Assembly (NCBI RefSeq): GCF_900110075.1 | Contig: NZ_FOCJ01000012.1 | Span: 62,001-126,000, forward strand | Origin: Paenibacillus sp. OV219 | GTDB lineage: Bacteria; Bacillota; Bacilli; Paenibacillales; Paenibacillaceae | Direction: 5' to 3' | DNA length: 64,000 nucleotides | Shown: positions 18,147 to 24,993 of the stretch, piece after piece | How the letters are laid out: each line of letters starts with the position of its first letter | Position numbering within the stretch: the first letter of the stretch is position 1 | Notes under the pieces: generated by a model | Told to the model about the DNA's origin: nothing | What the model saw: the letters and a program-made list of their open reading frames with translations, nothing else | Database searches by the model: none | Made by a program: the position numbers and the translations under genes

Positions 18147-18326
18147 TTAAATGTCCTGACTTCGTTTTTTGCTTATGCTCGTTAGCTCAAAAGCCTCTTT
18201 GGAAATACCCATGTCTAAGGCCAACTTCTTCTTTATCACCATGGCTTGCTGTAAACTGGTGGCTCGGTATTCAAACGTAGTGCCGGATGGATCTTCGAAT
18301 GAATAGTAGCATTTTTGATTCGACAA
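18147..18326 (-). CDS. Small hypothetical protein, 59 residues, TTG start
   Basis: Not recognised. The frame starts at TTG 18326 with AGAGAGGTG about ten bases upstream, ends at TAA 18147-18149 and is followed at once by a clean rho-independent terminator, so it looks like a genuine short gene. The product starts SNQKCYYSFEDPSGTTFEYR, continues with a helical, Lys-rich segment (QQAMVIKKKLALDMGISKEA) and ends KKRSQDI. It is soluble, basic at the C-terminus, with no signal peptide or membrane helix. It sits between a sugar-importer operon and a decayed glycosidase gene, so its context says little about function. Confidence 0.6.
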   Translation of the reverse strand: MSNQKCYYSFEDPSGTTFEYRATSLQQAMVIKKKLALDMGISKEAFELTSISKKRSQDI

Positions 18327-18384
18327 GAACGATTCACCTCTCTTTGCTGATAGTTAACAAAATCATTATGTCCCTGATTAAAGT

Positions 18385-18856
18385 TTATAAACTCAAAGTT
18401 AACGATACCAGATAAGATTCCCCAACTCTTGCCGACTGGTCAAACACCAACGTTCCTTTCTCATATACCTTTAATCGATTACATTCACCGTTCCTAGTCA
18501 CTTCCAAATCGAACACCGTTTGAAATGCATGAATCTCCCTAAGCGCTGCTTCTTCCCAATTCGTCGGCAGTTGCGGATTGCAGGTAAACGATTTAAAGCC
18601 GACCGGGCGAATTCCAAACAGTCCTTCAATAAAAATTCTAGCGTATAGCCCGCTTTCGGCCGACAAATGACGTTGGTTCCCCTCAGGGAAAGCTTCCACA
18701 AAATACGGAACATGCTCGCCAAGAAGCCTTACTGTACTCAGATGTTCTAAATGCTTTAATGCTAAATCAGGCTCTCTTACTGCAAATACGCCTCTAAGTG
18801 CATATATATCCGCTGCGATTCATTATAACGTCCACGATTGAAATCATTAGAATTTA
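18385..18856 (-). pseudogene. C-terminal remnant of a six-hairpin glycoside hydrolase gene, frameshifted
   Basis: The minus strand is open from about 18819 to the stop at 18385 without a credible start and reads as the end of an (alpha/alpha)6 glycosidase: ADIYALRGVFAVREPD, YFVEAFPEGNQRHLSAESG, LYARIFIEGLFGIRPVGF, then a beta-sandwich tail. Upstream sequence continues in another frame (FNRGRYNES, about 18817-18856), which would join in a natural protein, so a frameshift occurred near 18817; a stop lies just before that. The N-terminal several hundred residues are gone. It resembles GH95/GH78-like enzymes but the family cannot be fixed from the tail. Confidence 0.7.
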
Positions 18857-18876
18857 TTTAGTAAATGTTTACTAAA
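18857..18876. promoter_or_regulatory. 20-bp palindrome, repressor-operator-like
   Basis: TTTAGTAAA and TTTACTAAA form a perfect 9-bp inverted repeat around TG. The shape is like LacI/ROK-type operators. It lies at the broken 5' end of the glycosidase remnant, so it may be an orphaned operator. Confidence 0.45.
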
Positions 18877-18897
18877 TTCGATGAAGAGGATTAGTTC

Positions 18898-18927
18898 AAA
18901 AAAAAAGAACATACGTATCCCGTATGT
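18898..18927 (-). terminator. Rho-independent terminator
   Basis: ACATACG (18909-18915) pairs with CGTATGT (18921-18927); on the minus strand nine T follow (18898-18906, one more base apart). No intact gene immediately precedes it, which suggests a lost gene. Confidence 0.6.
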
Positions 18928-19052
18928 CCCAATGGCTTCGTTCCAACGCCCTTGCGTCAGCTGGAAAAGCATTGTAGTCGAGGCTATCGTAAACTCACTC
19001 GCCATCAGGTCGAAATCTCCTAGCGCGATGCTAATTATCTATTATCATGTTC

Positions 19053-19075
19053 AAAAAAAAGGCGCAGCTGCCGCC
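19053..19075 (-). terminator. Probable terminator downstream of aldo/keto reductase
   Basis: A short GC-rich stem (19061-19075) with eight T following on the minus strand (19053-19060), about 107 bp past the reductase stop. Confidence 0.5.
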
Positions 19076-19181
19076 TCGGCAATCTGCCCCTGATTATATT
19101 ACGGTTGTTTCTAGTTTCTTAAACCTTTTACTCAGAAAAGATCCTGAGGAAGCTGAGGGTGCTCCTCATCCAATGGGACCG

Positions 19182-20120
19182 TTATGCCAGTATACCTTCA
19201 ATGCGCTCAATCATGTCGGAGCTCAGCATAACGCCGGCTGCCTTTACGTTCTCTTCTACTTGCTCAGGCCGGCTTGCGCCTACCAGGGCACTGCTTACGT
19301 TCGTCTGCCGCAGAATCCATGCCAAGGCCAACTGTCCGACTGTCAAGTTCAGCTCGGCCGCCGCTTCGCTCAGTTGCTGCACCTTGGCGATTTTCTTCTC
19401 GGTGAGCCCCTTTCGCATTCCATCTAGTTTGGATGCCCGGCTATCTGCTGGTAGGTCCTGCACAGAGACATACTTGCCCGTCAATAAACCTTGAGCAAGT
19501 GGTGAGAAAACAACTTGTCCGATCCCACCACGCTCCCCGTAAGGAATGACATCCTTTTCGATATAGCGATTGAACATATTGTAAACTGGTTGATTTGCAA
19601 CTATGCGATCGAGCAGGTAACGATCAGCAATCGCATGCGCTTCAGCCATCTGCGATGCCGTCCATTCGCTGACCCCCACATACAGCACTTTGCCCTGTCG
19701 TACCAGATCGTCCAATGCACGAAGAGTTTCTTCCATTGGCGTGTGTGGATCAAAACGGTGGCAATAATACAGATCGATATATTCGACCCCCAACCGCCTT
19801 AGGCTTGCATGACATTGCTCCATGATGTGCTTACGTGAAAGTCCACGGTCGTTAGGACCATCGCCCATCTGCCCGAACACCTTGGTCGCTAGCACGTACG
19901 ATTCGCGAGGGAATGCCCGCAGCGTTTCTCCCATGAGCTTCTCAGCCGCTCCCCGCTCGTAAACATTCGCTGTATCGAAGAAATTGATGCCCAGTCCATA
20001 GGCGGTTTCTATGGATTTGACCGCGTTCTCCCGCTCGACATATCCTCCATAAGTCAGCCAACTGCCCAGACTAATCTCGCTGACCTTTACCCCACTCTTT
20101 CCCAATCTCCGAAATTGCAT
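19182..20120 (-). CDS. Aldo/keto reductase
   Basis: A 312-residue cytoplasmic NADPH-dependent oxidoreductase of the voltage-gated K+ channel beta-like (AKR6/YghZ-like) group. The catalytic tetrad is visible: Asp 49 (FFDTANVY), Tyr 54, Lys 80 (LATKVFG) and His 121 (YYCHRFDP). The N-terminus MQFRRLGKSGVKVSEISLGS and the C-terminal NADPH site (SALVGASRPEQVEENV) are standard. GAGAGGAG precedes ATG 20120. It has its own upstream region with two copies of TAGTTAACTA, separate from the dioxygenase gene, which ends in a terminator. It probably reduces a sugar aldehyde or ketone; substrate unknown. Confidence 0.9.
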   Translation of the reverse strand: MQFRRLGKSGVKVSEISLGSWLTYGGYVERENAVKSIETAYGLGINFFDTANVYERGAAEKLMGETLRAFPRESYVLATKVFGQMGDGPNDRGLSRKHIMEQCHASLRRLGVEYIDLYYCHRFDPHTPMEETLRALDDLVRQGKVLYVGVSEWTASQMAEAHAIADRYLLDRIVANQPVYNMFNRYIEKDVIPYGERGGIGQVVFSPLAQGLLTGKYVSVQDLPADSRASKLDGMRKGLTEKKIAKVQQLSEAAAELNLTVGQLALAWILRQTNVSSALVGASRPEQVEENVKAAGVMLSSDMIERIEGILA

Positions 20121-20248
20121 GGTAGGCTCCTCTCTCTTTCTACTCGAATTTGCCCTCTTCTGGGCTCGTTAACTATTATATGTAAGTAGGCTTAATAACG
20201 TAAGAAGTGAATATATTATCACTAAATTATATAGTATATACCTACTAT

Positions 20249-20281
20249 ACTATAGTTAACTACTACACTATAGTTAACTAC
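20249..20281. repeat. Two 15-bp direct repeats with palindromic core
   Basis: ACTATAGTTAACTAC occurs at 20249-20263 and again at 20267-20281, an 18-bp period. Each copy contains the perfect 10-bp palindrome TAGTTAACTA. They lie 130-160 bp upstream of the aldo/keto reductase start. A third copy of the palindrome is at 35559-35568. Confidence 0.7.
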
Positions 20282-20389
20282 CAAGGTTATAAGGAGTGGT
20301 ATGCTTCGGGAAGTGAACCAGGATATAAACCCTGATATGTCTTCTATAATCTTGTTTTCCCGAGACTATAACCAATACTCAGACAGAAA

Positions 20390-20427
20390 AAACCTTGATA
20401 GATCAAGCTAAATGGTCATCAAGGTTT
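20390..20427 (-). terminator. Terminator after dioxygenase gene
   Basis: AAACCTTGAT (20390-20399) pairs with ATCAAGGTTT (20418-20427); the minus strand continues with T. It may work in both directions. Confidence 0.65.
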
Positions 20428-20534
20428 CTTCTGTTATATTGCCGTAATCTGTCTCAACTATGGACGTTCCCCAGAGAGGGGGATTCCTATTAATTAATAA
20501 TCAAATTGGGAATAGTTCGCCGCTCGATCATGAA

Positions 20535-21371
20535 TTAAGTTCGACTATAAACGATCGGAAACATATCTCCTTGCACGATGTCTCCGTCCTTGCCGCCGGC
20601 AGCGATGAATTTCTTGATTTCCGAGTATTCATCGGCGAATCCCGCTCGATAGCGAGTCTCTGCTGTAAGATAATGAAGCGCTGACGAACGGCGTACTCGG
20701 TCAGATATGTTTGGCCCGCTTCCGTGAATCGTTAAACTATGATGGAAGCTTATTTGACCTGCTTTCATAATAATAGGTACGGTACGAGCGATTTGCCCTT
20801 CCGGCGCCATATCCTGTAGCTGCTTCTGCATGTTTTGCTCATAAAAGTCGTTACCGTTCAAAATCCCCCAATTGTGGCTGCCTGGCACCATTTGCATACA
20901 GCCATTATCCAAGTCAACGTCATCGTAAGCTACCCATGCGGTGATCATCGTCTCCGGGTTTTGAAAACATCCCCAGTAATGATAATCCTGATGCCAGCCG
21001 ACATTCGCCGCGTTTCCGCTGGATTGCGCTGGTTTAAGCAACAGCTGATCCTCCCAGAAACGAATCGTATTCGTCCCTTTCAAGGCTGCGGCGATCTGTC
21101 CGATTTGTGAGTCATGGGCTAGCGCTCGGATCGTTAAATCTGACAAGTTTGCATTATCAGTCTTTCGAAGGGAGTTGGGACGGCTTGTCTCCCGGCTCCA
21201 TACGGCATCAGGTGCTGTTCCGGTTTCAAACTCTCCCTGGTATACCCTCTCCATCCTATCACGCAATTTTTCAAGCCTTTCATCACTAATTATTTTAGGC
21301 GAGATCCAATATCCGTTTGTATTGAAAAAATCGACATCTTCTTGCGTTGGCACTCCATTTGCATGCGGCAT
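20535..21371 (-). CDS. Phytanoyl-CoA dioxygenase family protein (Fe(II)/2-oxoglutarate)
   Basis: A 278-residue cytoplasmic non-haem iron oxygenase of the PhyH family, which hydroxylates a substrate while decarboxylating 2-oxoglutarate. The iron triad is His 127 and Asp 129 (GWHQDYHYW) and His 216 (LTIHGSGPN), and Arg 225 or 227 (SDRVRR) would bind 2-oxoglutarate. AGGGGGATG lies upstream of ATG 21371. Substrate is unknown; in soil Firmicutes such enzymes often sit in sugar or cyclitol loci rather than in lipid metabolism. It is divergent from an AraC regulator at 21516, and the intergenic region carries a CcpA-type cre sequence. Confidence 0.88.
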   Translation of the reverse strand: MPHANGVPTQEDVDFFNTNGYWISPKIISDERLEKLRDRMERVYQGEFETGTAPDAVWSRETSRPNSLRKTDNANLSDLTIRALAHDSQIGQIAAALKGTNTIRFWEDQLLLKPAQSSGNAANVGWHQDYHYWGCFQNPETMITAWVAYDDVDLDNGCMQMVPGSHNWGILNGNDFYEQNMQKQLQDMAPEGQIARTVPIIMKAGQISFHHSLTIHGSGPNISDRVRRSSALHYLTAETRYRAGFADEYSEIKKFIAAGGKDGDIVQGDMFPIVYSRT

Positions 21372-21392
21372 TCTGCTTCATCCCCCTAATAT

Positions 21393-21406
21393 TGTAATCG
21401 CTTTCT
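21393..21406. promoter_or_regulatory. Candidate cre site (CcpA)
   Basis: TGTAATCGCTTTCT matches the catabolite-responsive element consensus TGWAANCGNTNWCA at all but the last base. It is 22 bp upstream of the dioxygenase start, where CcpA would block transcription in the presence of preferred sugars. Confidence 0.5.
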
Positions 21407-21515
21407 AACTAAGTTAATTATGACACCCACAGGAGTTTCCGTCTTTAGCGAGAACTATTATTGTTATCCGATTGTATGATAATTTCAATTAAATACGTAG
21501 GAGATGAGGTTAAAG

Positions 21516-22379
21516 ATGCAGCCAATGTATCCCTTTGTACGGTTCGGTATTCGGGTCCCTATTCGTCCGGAAGATCGACATCCGGCTCGATTTTGTTTCG
21601 TTCCTTCTCTTTATTTCATCGAATCCGGCTGCGCTAAAGTAATCTACGAGGATGGTACCATTGTACGGCTGAAGACAGGGACGCTGTTCTTCCTGCAGCC
21701 GGGTATAATGCATGTGTGGGAGGTAGAGGGGCCGAATCCGTTCGCGTTCCGGTGTGTGTTCTTCGAATGGTCGTATCGGTCAAAATCAGGAGCGACAATT
21801 CCCGGTGATTTGTTGTGCCACCATCCGGAGGATTACGACAACAGCATGCTTGATGAGCCGATCGACATGGGAATCCCTGAACGGCTCTCTGTCGAGTCAA
21901 TTCCTTTCTGGAAAGGATTGTTCGAAGCCGTATCAACCGAGTTCAGAGTATACAATCATGAGGATTATCCGGATATGCTTGCTATAAACGGCTATTTCCA
22001 CCTGCTGCTGCATCAAGTCTATCAGCTCATTCAACGTCAAAACGATTATATGGACCCACGGATCGCCAAGTTAAAGACGTTAATGGAGCAACAGGCTGGA
22101 GAAGAAAATGGGGATATCGACCATTGGGCGGCGACACTAGGGCTCAGCCGAAGCCACTTCCATTCGTTGTTTCGTGCTCAGATCGGTTTCACGCCTACAC
22201 GATATTGGAACCGATGCCGCATCAATAAAGCACAAGCCGACCTACGCGGCACCACCGATTCCGTTACCATGATTGCCCAAAAATATGGTTTCTCTTCAGT
22301 TCACGCCTTTATTAAAGTGTTCCGCCAACTGACAGGCGTTGCTCCGACAATCTATCGACAGCAAAGCCGATTAACTTAA
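21516..22379 (+). CDS. AraC family transcriptional regulator
   Basis: A 287-residue cytoplasmic regulator with an N-terminal cupin-like sensor (LKTGTLFFLQPGIMHVWEVE) and C-terminal double helix-turn-helix (HWAATLGLSRSHFHSLFRAQ and MIAQKYGFSSVHAFIKVFRQ). The frame opens at ATG 21504, but GGAG abuts it; GAGG six bases before ATG 21516 favours the latter. It is divergent from the dioxygenase gene and is its likely activator. Its 3' end converges on another AraC gene. Confidence 0.9.
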   Translation: MQPMYPFVRFGIRVPIRPEDRHPARFCFVPSLYFIESGCAKVIYEDGTIVRLKTGTLFFLQPGIMHVWEVEGPNPFAFRCVFFEWSYRSKSGATIPGDLLCHHPEDYDNSMLDEPIDMGIPERLSVESIPFWKGLFEAVSTEFRVYNHEDYPDMLAINGYFHLLLHQVYQLIQRQNDYMDPRIAKLKTLMEQQAGEENGDIDHWAATLGLSRSHFHSLFRAQIGFTPTRYWNRCRINKAQADLRGTTDSVTMIAQKYGFSSVHAFIKVFRQLTGVAPTIYRQQSRLT

Positions 22380-22465
22380 TAAAACAACAACCGCCTACTC
22401 ATAAAAATCTAAAACAGACTCATCCAATATTCACGGAACAGGGCGCCATTGGCGGCCGCCTTGTT

Positions 22466-23371
22466 TTATTCTACCGACCGTCTCCACATGCTCGGCGAGC
22501 AGCCGATCACCTTTCGGAACACATTCGTAAAGTGCTGGCTTGTCTTGAACCCAAGCTCATGCGCAACATCAATAATCGCTTGGCTTGATTGGAGCAGCAC
22601 GCATGCACGCTCAATTCGAATCCTTTCCAAATATGCTGCAGGCGATTGCCCGAATGTTTCGTGGAAGATTTTAAAGAAGTGCGATTCGCTCACATTAACA
22701 GATTGAGCCATCTCCGCAATGGAATACCGTTTTTCAGGCGACTGACCAAGCTGATTGACCAGGTGCACCATCTGCTCCCGGAGCCCGGGCTCGATCGTCT
22801 TTATCGGAGCAGGCTGAAGCAATCCCAACAAAATTTCAAGCACTTGATGCCTGGTAAATAGTTTCAAGCCTTCCCCTTCCTGCTCCAGTGTCGCCTTTAG
22901 CCGCTCGAATTGCTCCCGCACCCGATTGCTCCCCCGAAATACACGCGGCAGCTGAAGCAACCGCTTGTGAATAAAGTCTCGCTCCTCTTGTACCAGCCCG
23001 AGCCAGCTAGATCCGCAGGCAGGATCCTTCACAATCAACCACCAAATACGGCTTGGCTCCATATGATCGAATCTCGCTTTATGCAGCTCCCCCGGATAAG
23101 TAAAGAACCACTGCCCTGCGCTCGTCGGGTAGTGAACGCCGTTTATCTCCCAAGTCACGCTTCCGTGCTCCAAATAAACAAACTCGTAAGCTTGCTCATG
23201 AGCATGCATTGTAAGCTGATACGCTTCCGAATACTTCTGGCATCCCAGATTAATTAGCTCGGGAATCAGCCCTCCCCTCGGTGGCTTCACATCTGACCAT
23301 TGATCCCTATCCAATTCCGCTATATCCGGATAAAGCCAGCGCATCGCGCCTGATGATGATTTGCGTGCCAT
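22466..23371 (-). CDS. AraC family transcriptional regulator
   Basis: A 301-residue regulator. The N-terminal arm binds ligand in a cupin fold (MHAHEQAYEFVYLEHGSVTW and AGQWFFTYPGELHKARFD); the C-terminal domain has two helix-turn-helix units (SIAEMAQSVNVSESHFFKIF and IDVAHELGFKTSQHFTNVFR). The ribosome binding site is weak (GGAT). It is divergent, with a 131-bp gap, from the desaturase-like gene and Rieske gene, and is the likely regulator of that pair. Confidence 0.9.
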   Translation of the reverse strand: MARKSSSGAMRWLYPDIAELDRDQWSDVKPPRGGLIPELINLGCQKYSEAYQLTMHAHEQAYEFVYLEHGSVTWEINGVHYPTSAGQWFFTYPGELHKARFDHMEPSRIWWLIVKDPACGSSWLGLVQEERDFIHKRLLQLPRVFRGSNRVREQFERLKATLEQEGEGLKLFTRHQVLEILLGLLQPAPIKTIEPGLREQMVHLVNQLGQSPEKRYSIAEMAQSVNVSESHFFKIFHETFGQSPAAYLERIRIERACVLLQSSQAIIDVAHELGFKTSQHFTNVFRKVIGCSPSMWRRSVE

Positions 23372-23502
23372 TCTATTGCTTCATCCTTTCGATATTCTCT
23401 GATGTACCAAAAACTATTTCGTATGATTTGGAAAGCCAGCTCATTCGCACTTCATTACACTATAAAGTAAGCGAGTAACTACATTGGACAAGGAGCGCAA
23501 TT

Positions 23503-24570
23503 ATGAGAGAACAGGCGAAGCGAGATTACAGCATAATAGGGCCAGAGCGAGATAAAGCGATCGAGAAAGGACTTGTCTCCGCCGATTGGTACACCTGTCC
23601 CATTCCGAGGAAACGATTGAAAGAGCTGATGACCCGTAGAAACGCACCTGCGGTTCGAGACATTCTGTTATGGCTCATTGTCCTTAGTGCTTCAGGCTAT
23701 CTCGCTTACTTATCATGGGGGACGTGGTGGGCAATTCCCAGTTTTGCTCTTTACGGTACCATATACTCGGTTTCCTCCGTATCGAAGTGGCATGAGTATG
23801 GCCATGGAACACCTTTCAAAACCGCGTGGCTTAATGAAGCCATCTATCAGATCACATCGTTCCTCATTCTCATTCAAGCCACGAATTTCCGCTGGAGCCA
23901 TGTACGCCACCACACGGATACGATCATTGTCGGCAGTGATCCGGAAATTATGGAACCGCGTCCTCCGAGGTGGATGCGGCTGCTCAAATCGCTTCTTCGT
24001 ATTGACGACCTGCGAATTAATACGGCGAAATCACTATTTAAGCATGCTTTCGGTCGACTGAACGCCCAAGAGAATGAGCTCATTCCAAGCAGCGAATATC
24101 GCTCTCTATTCTGGGAGGCACGTATCTTTCTTCTGCTCTACACCGCTATTATTGCACTTTGCTTCTATGTGCACAGCATCCTGCCGTTGATGTTTGTCGG
24201 ATTGCCTGCGTATTACGGCTACTTCCTGATGACATGCCTGAACTCCACCCAGCATCTTGGACTGTTCGAGGATAAGCTGGATCACCGGCTCAGCTGCCGA
24301 ACGTTCTATACAAACCCGATTCTTCGGTTTCTCTATACGAACATGAATTATCATATGGAGCATCATATGTTCCCTATGGTTCCGTTCTATAACCTGCCTG
24401 CACTGCATGAAGAAATCAAGCAATATTGTCCTGCCGCCGCTCCAAGCTTTCGGGTTGCGCTCCGCGAGACAGTGGCCGCCTTATGGCGAATCCGGAAAGA
24501 CCAGGCTTTTGTCGTAACGCGTTACCGTGAGTTTGCCAATCGCATTGAAAATGACTCCAAAGGGGTTTAA
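23503..24570 (+). CDS. Membrane di-iron oxygenase, fatty acid desaturase family (MocD-like)
   Basis: A 355-residue integral membrane protein with the three His boxes of the desaturase/hydroxylase superfamily: HEYGH (His 97 and 101), HVRHH (133, 136, 137) and HMEHH (284, 287, 288), plus membrane helices at about 53-90 and 205-245. The eight His would bind two irons for O2 activation. It is followed after six bases by a Rieske ferredoxin gene, the same arrangement as rhizobial mocD/mocE, where the pair is proposed to demethylate the rhizopine 3-O-methyl-scyllo-inosamine. By analogy it may hydroxylate or O-demethylate a small polar substrate; a lipid desaturase role is possible but less supported. 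AAGGAG lies seven bases before ATG. Confidence 0.83.
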   Translation: MREQAKRDYSIIGPERDKAIEKGLVSADWYTCPIPRKRLKELMTRRNAPAVRDILLWLIVLSASGYLAYLSWGTWWAIPSFALYGTIYSVSSVSKWHEYGHGTPFKTAWLNEAIYQITSFLILIQATNFRWSHVRHHTDTIIVGSDPEIMEPRPPRWMRLLKSLLRIDDLRINTAKSLFKHAFGRLNAQENELIPSSEYRSLFWEARIFLLLYTAIIALCFYVHSILPLMFVGLPAYYGYFLMTCLNSTQHLGLFEDKLDHRLSCRTFYTNPILRFLYTNMNYHMEHHMFPMVPFYNLPALHEEIKQYCPAAAPSFRVALRETVAALWRIRKDQAFVVTRYREFANRIENDSKGV

Positions 24571-24576
24571 TGAAAA

Positions 24577-24900
24577 ATGACAACGACCAGCAATTGGATT
24601 GAAGTTTGCAGCTTAGACGATGTTGAGCAAGAGGACGTCATCCGCTTCGATTATGGTGATCGCACATTTGCCATTTACCGCACTGACCGGGATATCTGTT
24701 ATGCAACCGACGGCCATTGTTCGCACGAGAAGGTGCATCTCGCTGACGGGCTCGTGATGGGTAATGTGATCGAATGCCCCAAGCATAACGGACGGTTCGA
24801 TATATCGACCGGCGCACCGATGCGGAAGCCCGCATGCAAGTCTCTTATTACCTACCCTGTCAAAGTTGAGGACGGGAAGATCCACCTGCAATTGAACTAA
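24577..24900 (+). CDS. Rieske 2Fe-2S ferredoxin (MocE-like)
   Basis: A 107-residue soluble electron carrier. The cluster ligands are Cys 48 and His 50 (GHCSHEKVHL) and Cys 67 and His 70 (ECPKHNGRFD), the standard Rieske CxH and CxxH boxes. Co-transcribed with the membrane oxygenase directly upstream, it should supply that enzyme with electrons. No reductase gene is adjacent, so the electron source is a general one. The gene ends at a strong bidirectional terminator. Confidence 0.93.
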   Translation: MTTTSNWIEVCSLDDVEQEDVIRFDYGDRTFAIYRTDRDICYATDGHCSHEKVHLADGLVMGNVIECPKHNGRFDISTGAPMRKPACKSLITYPVKVEDGKIHLQLN

Positions 24901-24936
24901 GAGAGCAGCTCGCTATCCCGCCCTTTGCTTATAGGA

Positions 24937-24971
24937 AACGGCACATCAAGCGGCTAGCTTGATGTGCCGTT
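24937..24971. terminator. Bidirectional terminator
   Basis: A perfect 15-bp stem, AACGGCACATCAAGC at 24937-24951 with its complement at 24957-24971, lies between the convergent Rieske and GH38-like genes. Confidence 0.8.
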
Positions 24972-24993
24972 ACAAGTGTATTCCTTCACATGA

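Larger units (their letters stand above)
18857..19181. other. Intergenic region, no gene recognised
   Basis: Contains the palindrome at 18857-18876 and two minus-strand hairpins with A-runs on the plus strand (18898-18927 and 19053-19075). A frame of about 52 codons from 19013 down to 18857 reads straight through a terminator, so I do not call it. Confidence 0.5.
20121..20534. other. AT-rich regulatory intergenic region
   Basis: No gene. The left half is the probable promoter region of the aldo/keto reductase, very AT-rich around 20221-20285, with two direct copies of a 15-base sequence that contain the palindrome TAGTTAACTA. The right half holds the dioxygenase terminator at 20390-20427. 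Confidence 0.6.

Noticed and set aside
18857-19013. Minus-strand frame of about 52 codons beginning MASEFTIAS
   Set aside because: It reads through a rho-independent terminator and repeats FFFF from the T-run; no family likeness.
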